Origin: an uncultured Bacteroides sp.
GTDB lineage: Bacteria > Bacteroidota > Bacteroidia > Bacteroidales > Bacteroidaceae
Length of the DNA stretch: 34,057 nt
NCBI RefSeq assembly: GCF_947632445.1
Contig: NZ_CANRPM010000031.1
Coordinates: forward strand, 1 to 34,057
Direction of reading: 5' to 3'
The notes under the pieces were generated by a model, which saw only the letters and a list, made by a program, of their open reading frames with translations, was not told the DNA's origin and searched no databases. Below, piece after piece: positions 26,201 through 34,001 of this stretch. The position numbers and the translations under genes are program-made. The number at the start of each line of letters is the position of its first letter. Within the stretch, counting starts at the first letter, position 1.

Positions 26201-27051
26201 GTACTGCCATCCTTGGTAATAGGACAGTTAAGCATTGCAAAGAAAAGGTTTTGCAGGATAGCGCGGTAATAAACGCTGGCTTCTGATTTGCCGAAAAGGT
26301 TGTCAATTTTATGCGGATTGAAGCCCTTGATAAGATGGTTGGCAATATACTCTTGGTCGAAGAACTGCCATGGAATGAGTTTACGCTCTTTCAAGAACCA
26401 CACAAAAATTAGACGAGTGATAAGGCGGATTGCTCCTTCATGATTGTGCAGTTTATCATCAGTACGCTTGGTAATGTCGTTAGGAAAAGAGATAACCTTA
26501 ATAGCCCAAGCATACCAGTCGGACAGCTCTTGATAGAAAGCCTTGGTAAGGACTTCTACAGAGAAACGATCAAAGAGGTCTTTAACATCCTTGACCCTGC
26601 CCAGTTCGTTTAGGTATTTATTGGGTGTATAGCAAGCAATGCCCTTGCCAAGGTAGTAAGAATAGCGACGAGGATTGGAATAAGTACGAGTAACGTTACT
26701 ATCATTTTCTCCGATAGAAAGTTGGATTTCAATCAGCGAGAAGCGGTAATTGTTTGCATCATCTTCAGGAACAAATATCACCAAAGCACGGGATTGCTTC
26801 TCTCCGGCAAGCATACGAAACGCATCTTTCGACAAACCAACACGGGCATCGTGACGCGAGGTGTGCTTGATTTCATAGACCACAAGGTCAAGCGTTTTCG
26901 ACTTGCCTAAACAAGTGGCAGCAGACGCATAGTTCATATGTGCCCAAAATGGTACATTACTTTCTTCCTGTTCGAAATCATCGGGAAGAAAATCACGGCG
27001 GAGGTAATTGACAAAGTCCGCACGGCTATATGCTTTACTAAAATCTATCAT
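23299..27051 (-). CDS. Eco57I/PglX-type adenine methyltransferase with nuclease-like N-terminus and switchable specificity end
   Basis: 1250-aa protein that probably methylates adenine in DNA and recognises the target; it may also cut. Domains: an N-terminal PD-(D/E)XK-like patch, LDLVVYEIKHT (Asp55, Glu60, Lys62); a helical region to about 430; an N6-adenine methyltransferase core with DPACGSGAF (about 509-517, SAM site) and ANPPY (about 750, catalytic); then a TaqI-like C-terminal specificity region (about 900-1200). Layout and length resemble type IIG enzymes and BREX PglX. The 20-bp switch site falls at about residue 1118, so the last ~130 residues are exchangeable with the silent cassettes. 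Its ATG overlaps the helicase stop by four bases. No other BREX gene is nearby. Nuclease activity is inferred from one short motif. Confidence 0.88.
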   Translation of the reverse strand: MIDFSKAYSRADFVNYLRRDFLPDDFEQEESNVPFWAHMNYASAATCLGKSKTLDLVVYEIKHTSRHDARVGLSKDAFRMLAGEKQSRALVIFVPEDDANNYRFSLIEIQLSIGENDSNVTRTYSNPRRYSYYLGKGIACYTPNKYLNELGRVKDVKDLFDRFSVEVLTKAFYQELSDWYAWAIKVISFPNDITKRTDDKLHNHEGAIRLITRLIFVWFLKERKLIPWQFFDQEYIANHLIKGFNPHKIDNLFGKSEASVYYRAILQNLFFAMLNCPITKDGSTELTERRFKDNRSQFDDNKLMRYRDEFNDPDEFLRLANETVPFLNGGLFDCLDEKRTGMYYDGFSERKESMAQLIVPDYLFFGEEAGKNIDLSEFYGDANKKKVSARGIIDILKRYNFTVEENMPFDKDVSLDPELLGKVFENLLASYNPETQQTARKQTGSFYTPREIVQYMVDESLIAHLKRTVGNELEDEYRKLLAYADSEIVLTEQQKLAIMQSLYNCKILDPACGSGAFPVGVLQQMVHILKQIDPDNSRWKNMLLQFAIDETSEAYLTSTAEERREAVADIERAFDENVNYPDYARKLHLIENCIYGVDIQPIAIQISKLRFFISLVIDQKRNDNPADNFGIRPLPNLEAKFVAANSLLGLKKTEATLFDSEEIKQKDSQLKIAKHKIFSARRPATKEKWRKEVVRLRQEIADLLLDKDCIGNEQAAQLAQWDMFDQNSFAPFFDPEWMFGVKEGFDILIANPPYISTKGVSTADKKLFEAEFGFSDDTYNLFFFKGFSLLCKGGCITYITPKTFWTTQTKRNLRDLLLANTLNYVFDTANPFEAVMVDTCITSAVKNKPIAENLVRFMDGRKNLSQPECLIVAQSVYLNTQNSVIFKPSALNMRIYELYGEKVKALYDKWWDKIKTSRDIEKNKRELEEYRASLKPGDVALLGCLTEGGQGLATANNGKYIAVRSTTKWADNIRMSRPKKLADFLARTPKAITAEMYRYPSYAAFLQSLSEAEIAELFDSLKEQYGRDIFGQGYLYKIVDDCEIANVDSLTDDEKENGIETTKPYYVPYDKGDKDGNRWYLETPFAIAWSKENVRFLKTNSGKKGEGMPVVRNPQFYFREGFCWNNVLTTYMKCKKKEKTVQSTESMSFFSCTEQTPEYYLISIMNSRFAAFYVDNLINSTSHCTTGDAKLIPIMIPTIEQLYECKRLFDKAFDLKRSVAKGIATDLDISEELNAVERANDLIVESIYQL
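23679..23698 (-). repeat. Switch site in the active methyltransferase gene
   Basis: On the minus strand TAGGGAGGGTTTTTGTTGGA, inverted relative to sites 1 and 2. A second shared 17-mer, GTCCGTTTTTTGAAGAC, occurs at 23756-23772 (minus) and 22463-22479 (plus), upstream of the site in the active gene and in cassette 1. Confidence 0.85.
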
Positions 27052-30000
27052 CGTTGCAGTTCTTCAGATATGATTAATGTTTCGTCACCCTCGCCGACTT
27101 TGGCTTGCACTTCGAGCAAGCGCATAAGATAGTCGGCAGGTATCTCTTTGAATAATTTTTGAATCTCAGACGGTTTCATCTGATTGATGAAACGCACTTC
27201 GTAGCCCGACAATGCTTCCGCATCGAGAGCCGCCAAAAGGTCGGAATAGTAATCTTCAGGCAACTTAACTTTTATGGCATTGATTTTTTGAATTGCCTTC
27301 AAGATGTTCTTGTCGTTGCGGTTCTTTGTATCGCTACGGAACAGCGAAAGTTTCACTCGCTGATACAATTGGTCGAAGCCCTCGGTGGGAGCAAACGGCT
27401 TTTCTTCGGGTGCGGCTTCAAAGAGCTGTAGGGCTTCTTCGGCAGAGAGCATTATCGGCTCGCGGTCGCCATCGGAAATTTTGAATACGAAGTCTTCGCC
27501 TTTCTTCCCGAAAAGAATAACACCACCCAGCGGTTTCTCCACGATGCGCCCCGTCCGGGCGCGGTGCGGTATCTGCAAAGCCTCTTTGTATTCGTCTGTT
27601 CCCTTAACCGACTCTAAGAAACTACGATACGGGGTGTCCCATGATTCAGTTTCGGAATGCTCGATTTCCGCACGGTAACGCTCGCGGAAGAAAGCGGTAC
27701 ATTCTTCATCGGAAGTCAATGCCTTTGTATCTTCACCCATAATGGCATGAATCATTGCCATTTTCAAGGTGGATATTTCCTTAGCACGGATTTCTGTTTC
27801 GCCTACCTCTGTTGGGAAGTAGTTGTAGATATAAAGGTTGTCGAACACCTTTTTATTAATACGGTTGATACGCCCGATACGCTGGATTACCCTTGTGGGG
27901 TTGTACGGTATATCATAGTTGAAAATAGCTCCAGCACGGTGCAAGTTGTAACCCTCGGAAATGGCATCGGTGGCAACCAATACCTTGTAATCATCGGCTT
28001 GCGTTTCTTGCTTCACACTTGCATCAAAGTTATTGCGAATGGTTTGGCGCATAGAGGGAGTAGCATCTGCCGAAGTATATTTAAGCGCAGGCAGTCTTGC
28101 TTCTTTCAGAGCTGCGCCAAGATAGTTGACTGTGTCGGAAAACTCGCTAAACACAACCAATTTACGGTTAGGCTCTTTGGTGAGTTTATCACGAACAAGA
28201 CGGATGAACGATTCAAGTTTCGGGTCGAACTTGATTACCTCTTCCTCTCCAAACCATTCCAAATAGATAGATTCCAACAGTGCGATGTCGGCTTTCATGT
28301 CATTGATAAACTCGTCATTGACAAACTTCATATCAATAACAAAGAAACCTTTGCCTGAATATTTTTCAAACGTATCTTCTATCTCCTCCATGCCGTCATC
28401 GGTGCTTTCGTAGAAATCATCCACATCGGGCATACCTCCTTTTTTCCAAACGGGTATCTTTCCAGTACGCTCAATCCAATCAAGCACATTACGAGAAGAA
28501 TTTATCATAAAGGCAAGCGAAGATTTGAAAGCTGCAACCGAACTTTCGAAGCGACGTACCAACAAACGGCGCATAAATTTAGCCACGTTCGCTTGACGAC
28601 CGATAAGCATGTTTACATCGTCAAGTCCCGTTTGGCGTTCTATATCCTTGGCTAATGCCTCGCGTTTGTCTTCGGGAACATACAGCACCGGCTTGTAACG
28701 AGCCGCCTGAAAACGGTAAACACCATCGTCAGAATCTTCTTCGTTTGATTTTGTTCCGTAAATGAAGTTAAGCGTGCGCAGATACAAGTTTTTCAACTCT
28801 TTGAGATCGTAAGTCAATTCAATAGGGTCTTGTGGAATAACCACCTCTATTTTTTGCTTTTTGAGGTCTTCCTTGTAGGTGTCAATCTGCTGAAGGTCGA
28901 TGCGAGAACGACGGATAACCAAAGGTCCGATAATTGAACGAATGGTACGGGCTATCTTGGCGGTTTCATTCTTCACATCCTGCTTGGAGAGTTTGCCTTG
29001 TCGTTGCAGTTCGCGCAGTTCCTTGTATTGGCTGATAAGGTCGCGGAACTCGATACTAAGATTTTCCACTGTTTTAAGTGTGGACTTTGTAGGTATCTGA
29101 AAGAGTTTCAACATAGAATAGATGTCGGCAGGGTCATTGTTGAACGGGGTAGCCGTTAACAACACCACTTTATTGCCTTGGCAAAGATTGTGCAGCATAG
29201 CGTAATCTTCGGTATATTCATTGCGGTAACGGTGCGCCTCGTCCACGATAATAAGAAATTGTTCATCAGGCCTCTTCAAATCATTGTAATGAACCAAGGC
29301 TTCCGATATTTTGCCACCGCTAAACACAGTACCTGTAAAACCGAACTCGTCCTTATAAGCATCCCAACCCGACTTCAAGTGTGGGGGCGACACTACAATG
29401 GTACGCAAACGGAGATTGTGAGCAATGGTAGAGGCGATAATACTCTTGCCCAAGCCCACTACGTCAGCCACAATCGTTCCGTTGTGTGTTTCGATAGACT
29501 TCAATGCAAGTTGGATGGCATCAGTTTGGTATTTCAGGTTAAAGAACTTACCATCGGTAATGTCGAAAGGTGTACGCACATTAGTCTTGGACGGAATGTC
29601 AAAATACTCGTTGAGCACTCGTAGATAAAGTTTATACGGTTGAAACAGTCGGTCAATCCATATTTGACTTTCGACCTTTTCTTTCCAACGGTCAACGGTA
29701 TTTTCGTCCACAATAGGAATAGCATTTGCCCAAAGCTCATCAAAGATTTGTTTTCCTTCCGTATATTTAGCTTTGTCTGTAAACCGAACATTGATTTCCG
29801 TTCTGCCTTGCAACCCTTGATAGGAAAGGTTGCTTGACCCCGTAATCACATCACCGGGCTGTTCTCCATTCTCGTTGTTACTGTCGTTATAGGCAAAGAG
29901 GTACATTTTTGCATGGCACGGGTCTTCTGTCTTGCGTATCTCCAATGTACCGTCATAAATCTTACGCTGGAATTGGCGAAACATTCTGATGGTTTCGTCT

Positions 30001-30308
30001 GTATCGGTATTGTCGGTTTCATTGATGAGCCTTACCAAGTTATTGAAGTATTCTTCCCGAACTTTGCTACGAATGTGCTGCCACTCTACCAATTCTTCAA
30101 CCTCACGAACTCGGTTTGAAATCCGGGTGTCAATGTCAAGCCCGACCAAAATCCGGAGATACTTGTCAGCGAGCTTGTCGGCAAGATGGGCATATCCCGA
30201 AAAATAGAAATAGCCCACAAGAATATCCACGGCATCCGACTTGGGCAAGATACCCGTGATAATATCGGAAAGCAGACGGTCTCGATTGGTTATGAAACTA
30301 TGTGCCAT
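27048..30308 (-). CDS. PLD-like domain/SNF2-family helicase
   Basis: 1086-aa ATP-dependent translocase/helicase. An N-terminal phospholipase D-like domain has His132 and Lys134 (HAKMYLF) followed by GSSN (157-160); the Asp of a full HKD motif is missing at its usual place. SNF2 core: Walker A DVVGLGKS (282-289), DEAH (356-359), TATP (385-388), and a C-terminal helicase domain with ATDAISEGYNL and QRIGRINRI near residue 790. An ATG at 30308 (MAHSFITNRD) is used; an in-frame TTG 9 bases upstream adds three residues. It directly precedes and overlaps the methyltransferase gene, so the two likely form one restriction/defence system, as SNF2 and methyltransferase genes do in DISARM-like loci. The AbiEii gene ends 93 bases upstream. 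Confidence 0.88.
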   Translation of the reverse strand: MAHSFITNRDRLLSDIITGILPKSDAVDILVGYFYFSGYAHLADKLADKYLRILVGLDIDTRISNRVREVEELVEWQHIRSKVREEYFNNLVRLINETDNTDTDETIRMFRQFQRKIYDGTLEIRKTEDPCHAKMYLFAYNDSNNENGEQPGDVITGSSNLSYQGLQGRTEINVRFTDKAKYTEGKQIFDELWANAIPIVDENTVDRWKEKVESQIWIDRLFQPYKLYLRVLNEYFDIPSKTNVRTPFDITDGKFFNLKYQTDAIQLALKSIETHNGTIVADVVGLGKSIIASTIAHNLRLRTIVVSPPHLKSGWDAYKDEFGFTGTVFSGGKISEALVHYNDLKRPDEQFLIIVDEAHRYRNEYTEDYAMLHNLCQGNKVVLLTATPFNNDPADIYSMLKLFQIPTKSTLKTVENLSIEFRDLISQYKELRELQRQGKLSKQDVKNETAKIARTIRSIIGPLVIRRSRIDLQQIDTYKEDLKKQKIEVVIPQDPIELTYDLKELKNLYLRTLNFIYGTKSNEEDSDDGVYRFQAARYKPVLYVPEDKREALAKDIERQTGLDDVNMLIGRQANVAKFMRRLLVRRFESSVAAFKSSLAFMINSSRNVLDWIERTGKIPVWKKGGMPDVDDFYESTDDGMEEIEDTFEKYSGKGFFVIDMKFVNDEFINDMKADIALLESIYLEWFGEEEVIKFDPKLESFIRLVRDKLTKEPNRKLVVFSEFSDTVNYLGAALKEARLPALKYTSADATPSMRQTIRNNFDASVKQETQADDYKVLVATDAISEGYNLHRAGAIFNYDIPYNPTRVIQRIGRINRINKKVFDNLYIYNYFPTEVGETEIRAKEISTLKMAMIHAIMGEDTKALTSDEECTAFFRERYRAEIEHSETESWDTPYRSFLESVKGTDEYKEALQIPHRARTGRIVEKPLGGVILFGKKGEDFVFKISDGDREPIMLSAEEALQLFEAAPEEKPFAPTEGFDQLYQRVKLSLFRSDTKNRNDKNILKAIQKINAIKVKLPEDYYSDLLAALDAEALSGYEVRFINQMKPSEIQKLFKEIPADYLMRLLEVQAKVGEGDETLIISEELQR

Positions 30309-30401
30309 ATTGAACAATGTTTTGTATTCTTTATCAATCTAAAATATTAACGATAGTTCGGGATAGGTTCGTTTATATCAAAAAGAATGTCCGCCATACC
30401 G

Positions 30402-31415
30402 TCAACGATTATTTTCCCATTCCAATGTCCTAAATCTGTTCTGCAACTCACTCAATCGTTCCATAATCTCATCGAAAGAAGGTGCATTGGCATAGATGAA
30501 GCCGATTTGCATCTGCTTATAGTCGTCACGCAAAACATCTTCGATGCTTTCAGGAGGTAGAAACGATATTGTGTGTGGAAGATGACTCGTATAGTCCAAT
30601 CCACTCCATGCCGTGAACTTTTTACGATGAGTCACAATGTCCTCGTATAATTGTACATCCTGCATTGCTTCCATCGCAAACGGTTTATCCATCATTTTTA
30701 CAATGTCATACATATGTCGTGTGATACGTTCGATATGCGTACAGCCATTGGGACGGTTAAACTCTTCATGCAAAAGAAAAACCTTTTCCAAGAATGTTCG
30801 TCCTGGCACTACGGTAGGAACAGTGAATATAGGTAATGAGAACTCTTCACCTGGATAAACCTCTTCTATCATAGAACGCATTTCCACATCTTCTGACGGT
30901 TCCATGAGTGAACGACAACTTATCTCAACTTTGACTCGCTCGGGTATATATTGCATTTTCGTTTGCAGCACTGAATTATACTCGACAAACAGGACTACAG
31001 GGTCAAGGTCACTGACAGATGTCTCCGGAACTATGACCTTACAGCTCTCTGATAGCCCAAACTCTTTTATTCTGTTCTCAACGTCGAGCGCAAAAGAGCC
31101 ATCTATGAACTTCTTGGAGTCTTTCCGCAACTTAGTCCGTTGACTTTTAGTCTCAATATTTTTAAAGCCGAGATATTGGGGATCTATTGCAAGGTCAATA
31201 TCTTCCGAAAACCGTTCTATTAATCCCCAACCTTTGCTAAGGCTTGTTCCTCCCTTGAAAACAAAAGCTGCTGCATACGGCAAAGAAAATATGGCACGTA
31301 ACACCATACTGACCCAGTAGTCCTTTTCTACGGCATTGTCCACAATCCCTTTATCTTCGGCTACATTAGCCAAAATGGTAAGTTGTTCTTCTTTTGTAAG
31401 CTTAGTAAAATTCAT
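30402..31415 (-). CDS. AbiEii/AbiGii-family nucleotidyltransferase toxin
   Basis: 337-aa DNA polymerase beta-like nucleotidyltransferase of the AbiEii type, the toxin of type IV-like toxin-antitoxin and abortive infection modules. The signature is clear: FKGGTSLSKGWGL (53-65) and FSEDIDLAI (69-77), with Asp72 and Asp74 as metal ligands; a later KVEISCRSL strand fits the fold. Related toxins transfer nucleotides to tRNA ends and stop growth. Its ATG overlaps the antitoxin stop by four bases, as in other AbiE pairs. All core residues are present, so it is probably active. Confidence 0.88.
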   Translation of the reverse strand: MNFTKLTKEEQLTILANVAEDKGIVDNAVEKDYWVSMVLRAIFSLPYAAAFVFKGGTSLSKGWGLIERFSEDIDLAIDPQYLGFKNIETKSQRTKLRKDSKKFIDGSFALDVENRIKEFGLSESCKVIVPETSVSDLDPVVLFVEYNSVLQTKMQYIPERVKVEISCRSLMEPSEDVEMRSMIEEVYPGEEFSLPIFTVPTVVPGRTFLEKVFLLHEEFNRPNGCTHIERITRHMYDIVKMMDKPFAMEAMQDVQLYEDIVTHRKKFTAWSGLDYTSHLPHTISFLPPESIEDVLRDDYKQMQIGFIYANAPSFDEIMERLSELQNRFRTLEWENNR

Positions 31416-32002
31416 AATGCAAGTCTTTGTTTAATCCATTGCGGGGCAATGCTGTAATCGTATTTGATTTCATCAGGACTACCATATTTTTCAATGGCTT
31501 GTTTTATGATTGCAACCTGTTCATCTGTCACGTTATCTTTCCCTAACTCTTTCATGGCAGCGACTATAAGTGGGAACAAGTCCGTCTTATAGGCAAAATT
31601 GCGGGGTACGCTGCGCTTGAATATGATTTTACGGTTTCCGATAGTAAGTTCCCTTGCAGCGGCATCTGTCAAATAGACCGCATTCATCGTAACCTGTGTG
31701 GAAAGTCCTAATTTGTTCAATGCAGTCAATCCGCTGGGAATAATGCGTGCTTTATCCTTTTCAGCAACAGCATAAGCGATTTCCTCTATAGAGGGTCGAA
31801 GTATTCCGAACTTATTTCGTGACGGATATAAATATATGCCTTGCGAGAGGCGTATAAGAACACCTTCCTTTTCTAATCTGGAAAGGACACGAGTAACCAA
31901 CCCGTCATTATTTAGATAGGCAAAATCCTGAACCATATAGAGTTTGTTTGGCCCATTGCTTTCAATAGTATTGCGTATCTCTTTTGTTAGTATTACTCCC
32001 AT
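31412..32002 (-). CDS. AbiEi-like antitoxin (winged HTH; DUF6088-type)
   Basis: 196-aa antitoxin. The N-terminal ~75 residues form a winged helix (VQDFAYLNNDGLVTRVLSRLEKEGVLIRLSQGIY) that in AbiEi proteins binds the operon promoter and represses it. The C-terminal domain (IPSGLTALNKLGL..) is the toxin-neutralising part. I chose ATG 32002 (MGVILTKEIR); an ATG at 32008 adds two residues, and an upstream one at 32053 would lie before the apparent promoter, so it is unlikely. I associate this sequence with the unknown-function family DUF6088 found next to AbiEii in Bacteroides, from memory. It is the first gene of a probable four-gene minus-strand operon. Confidence 0.8.
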   Translation of the reverse strand: MGVILTKEIRNTIESNGPNKLYMVQDFAYLNNDGLVTRVLSRLEKEGVLIRLSQGIYLYPSRNKFGILRPSIEEIAYAVAEKDKARIIPSGLTALNKLGLSTQVTMNAVYLTDAAARELTIGNRKIIFKRSVPRNFAYKTDLFPLIVAAMKELGKDNVTDEQVAIIKQAIEKYGSPDEIKYDYSIAPQWIKQRLAL

Positions 32003-32022
32003 GATCATTAATAATCTGAGTG

Positions 32023-32030
32023 CAAAGATA
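32023..32030 (-). promoter_or_regulatory. Promoter of the AbiE-helicase-methyltransferase operon (-7 element)
   Basis: Minus-strand TATCTTTG (TAnnTTTG) lies 20 bases before ATG 32002. It supports the downstream start codon and may be the only promoter for the four minus-strand genes; no comparable site is found before the helicase or methyltransferase. Confidence 0.6.
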
Positions 32031-32276
32031 CAATATTCCCTCCAGCTCAGCAATAAAATGTCCGAAAATCTTAAAGAAAATCGGACTTTATAAAATGTTT
32101 GCGATTAGATTGCTGTTTGGTTTAAGAGTAAAAATATTGATAACAACAAGCTATTGTAGCTTGAGATTAATTTTGGAAAACCAACAAGAAGTGGGAACTT
32201 TACGGTATCAAATAAAGATACAGATGGTATATATTAGTTATATATCAGATTGATATAAACTACACTTCGGTTCAAG

Positions 32277-32427
32277 CGTGGAACTGTATGCCACATCTTA
32301 GTTTGAAGGTCCTGAGAAACCTGAATGTACAGATGTAGTAATAGCAGCCCACGCTATAGCGTGAGAACCACTATGCTATCCCTTGTACATTCTTTGAAAA
32401 TTTCTCAGGTTTTCAAACTACAAGATA
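32277..32427 (-). repeat. Palindromic repeat family, copy U0
   Basis: On the minus strand: ATCTTG.. 5' arm, centre TAGCATAGTGGTTCTC, hairpin CACGCTATAGCGTG (32350-32363), GGGCTGCT, 3' arm, end CAGTTCCACG. The arms pair over a long imperfect stem (TAGTTTGAA..CTGAGAAA with TTTCTCAG..TTCAAACTA, plus AATGTACA with TGTACATT). It shares centre and ends with U1 and U2 but not the arm sequence. Confidence 0.65.
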
Positions 32428-32484
32428 AGCATAACGCCTCTTAATATTTCAATATGTCTGGAGAAGGTTACCCTAATCCGGTTG

Positions 32485-32492
32485 CAAAGGTA
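32485..32492 (-). promoter_or_regulatory. Promoter-like site reading toward U0
   Basis: Minus-strand TACCTTTG (TAnnTTTG) lies about 60 bases before U0, with no protein gene between. A weak + strand hairpin with T-run (32496-32534) lies next to it. Confidence 0.4.
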
Positions 32493-32630
32493 TATAAAAA
32501 AGGTATAAATCACCTATAAAGTGATACTTTTTTTATCATTCTCTACTATTGTAGTTTTAGTCCATGCAAAAAATACATTGTTTACAATCCGATTGCTGCC
32601 GGGGATTTTCTGTATATCAATAAAATATGC

Positions 32631-32638
32631 TACCTTTG
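32631..32638 (+). promoter_or_regulatory. Promoter-like site reading toward U1, U2 and the PAP2 gene
   Basis: TACCTTTG with TTTC 20 bases upstream, near the -33/-7 Bacteroides pattern. No other TAnnTTTG is found between here and the PAP2 start at 33225, so the repeats could be part of a long 5' leader or separate small RNAs. Confidence 0.4.
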
Positions 32639-32747
32639 CAAATGATAAAATTCGATCACATAGAAATTAGTATGAACGATATAAAATAATTGCCTATGAT
32701 ATAAACTTATAATATTGGTTACGATACCATATTTTCGAGGATAAAAA

Positions 32748-32919
32748 AAGAAACGTTGTGTCTATATCTTGCTGTAATAAAGCGTAGGAAACTTTAACAA
32801 CGATAACAAGATTAGCATGATGGTTCTCCACGTATATACGTGGGACTGCTGTCACCATTCCGTTATCAAGGGCTTTCCTACCGCCTTTTACAGAGGAGTG
32901 AATGATATGTAGTTCCACG
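32748..32919 (+). repeat. Palindromic repeat family, copy U1
   Basis: Begins AAAGAAACGTTGTGTCT, with 5' arm CTGTAATAAAGCGTAGGAAA, centre AGCATGATGGTTCTC, perfect 16-base hairpin CCACGTATATACGTGG (32828-32843), GGACTGCTGTC, 3' arm TTTCCTACCGCCTTTTACAG, and end AGTTCCACG. The two arms pair almost completely. The 45-bp direct repeat (32851-32895) is its 3' half. Confidence 0.7.
32851..32895. repeat. 45-bp direct repeat, right copy (candidate attR)
   Basis: All 45 bases identical to 12162-12206. It lies within palindromic unit U1, whose left and right flanks both resemble the neighbouring unit U2, so this copy looks like an intact family member rather than a simple junction. Confidence 0.55.
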
Positions 32920-32999
32920 TATTTTATTTCTCAGTATCTAACCCCAAAAATCACGTATTAAAAATGTAAAGAACGAACATTATAATAAAATAGTTATTC

Positions 33000-33168
33000 A
33001 AAGAAACGTTGTGTCTTCATCTTGCTGTAATAAAGCGTAGGAAACTTTAAAACTGATAACAAGATTTTGGCATGATAGTTCTCCATGTTGTTTGCATGGC
33101 GCTACTGTCTCCATTTTCGAGTTAGGGCATATAGTCTAATCAAGGAGATGTAAGCATATAGTTCCACG
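33000..33168 (+). repeat. Palindromic repeat family, copy U2
   Basis: The first ~90 bases match U1 nearly base for base (AAAGAAACGTTGTGTCT..GCGTAGGAAACTTTAA). The centre hairpin is CCATG..CATGG (33083-33099), and the end is ATAGTTCCACG. The 3' arm (GGGCATATAGTCTAATCAAGG) does not pair with its own 5' arm, unlike U0 and U1, so U2 looks like a hybrid of two units. Confidence 0.65.
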
Positions 33169-33224
33169 TTTCAATACAAATCTAAAATTCAGCCGAGCGG
33201 GAACTGGTGAGGCAAACAAATTAC

Positions 33225-34001
33225 ATGGATGCTAAAAAATTAATTTTGGCGGTTGTCCTGACAGTGACTCTGCCAATGAGAATGCACGGGCAACAGACAG
33301 ATTGCGATTCTTTATCCGTAAACGACAGAAGTATAGAAAATTACAAATTCGAGTGGAAGCAAACGATTCTGCCTGCTTCTTTAATCGGTATTAGTACAGT
33401 TGCGCTCGCTCCGAGTTTCATTCGGAACGGCAGCCGTAGTATCACAAACAGCGTGATTGATATACGAGGGAACAACAAACGACTTGAGTTTGACGATTAT
33501 ATCCAGTATCTACCCGTTGCCGGTTCTCTAATGCTGGGTTGCACAGGTGTCAAAGCAAAACATTCATTCCGAGATAGAGCTTTTATTGTCGCTACTTCTT
33601 ATGCAACACTGGCGGTTCTTACCAACATTCCGAAATTTTGTATCAATGAAAAAAGGCCTGAGTTTGCAGGACATAATTCTTTTCCTTCAGGGCATACTGC
33701 AACCGTCTTCATGGGTGCGGAACTGGTACGGATAGAATATGGAGTCTGGTACGGTGCCAGCGCTTATACCATTGCAACCGTAGTGGGATTCATGCGATTG
33801 TACAACGGAAGACATTGGTTTCATGATGTTGTGGCGGGTACCGGAGTAGGTATATTGAGCGCACGGGTTGGTGAATGGAGTTGTCAGTTATGGCAAAAAC
33901 TCTTTCAAAAAAGAGGAAAAGAAAATAACCTTGTTTTCACCCCAGTAGCAACCCCGATAAACGGTGGGCATTACGGTTTCACGATGGGATATGTCTTTTA
34001 A
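33225..34001 (+). CDS. PAP2-family phosphatase (exported)
   Basis: 258-aa type 2 phosphatidic acid phosphatase family protein. It has a signal peptide (DAKKLILAVVLTVTLPMRMHG) and the three PAP2 signatures: KFCINEKRP, PSGHTATVF and GRHWFHDVVAGTGVG (the last carrying the catalytic His and the Asp). Hydrophobic segments in the middle suggest membrane association. Possible substrates are lipid phosphates such as undecaprenyl pyrophosphate or lipid A phosphate; sequence does not decide. I chose ATG 33225 over an in-frame GTG 18 bases upstream because the signal peptide starts there. It appears to be chromosomal, just beyond the mobile element. The final 56 bases of the window contain nothing recognisable. 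Confidence 0.87.
   Translation: MDAKKLILAVVLTVTLPMRMHGQQTDCDSLSVNDRSIENYKFEWKQTILPASLIGISTVALAPSFIRNGSRSITNSVIDIRGNNKRLEFDDYIQYLPVAGSLMLGCTGVKAKHSFRDRAFIVATSYATLAVLTNIPKFCINEKRPEFAGHNSFPSGHTATVFMGAELVRIEYGVWYGASAYTIATVVGFMRLYNGRHWFHDVVAGTGVGILSARVGEWSCQLWQKLFQKRGKENNLVFTPVATPINGGHYGFTMGYVF

Noticed and set aside
23299..30308. Calling the methyltransferase/helicase pair a BREX or DISARM system
   Set aside because: The methyltransferase is PglX-like and the helicase is SNF2/PLD-like, but no PglZ, BrxC, BrxA/B, DrmA or DrmB genes are in the window. A named-system label would overstate the evidence.
32277..33168. Retron msr-msd or diversity-generating element
   Set aside because: The long imperfect hairpins look retron-like, but no reverse transcriptase gene is present in or near the region.
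32277..33168. CRISPR array
   Set aside because: The repeats are few, long, in both orientations and without uniform spacers, and no cas genes are present.
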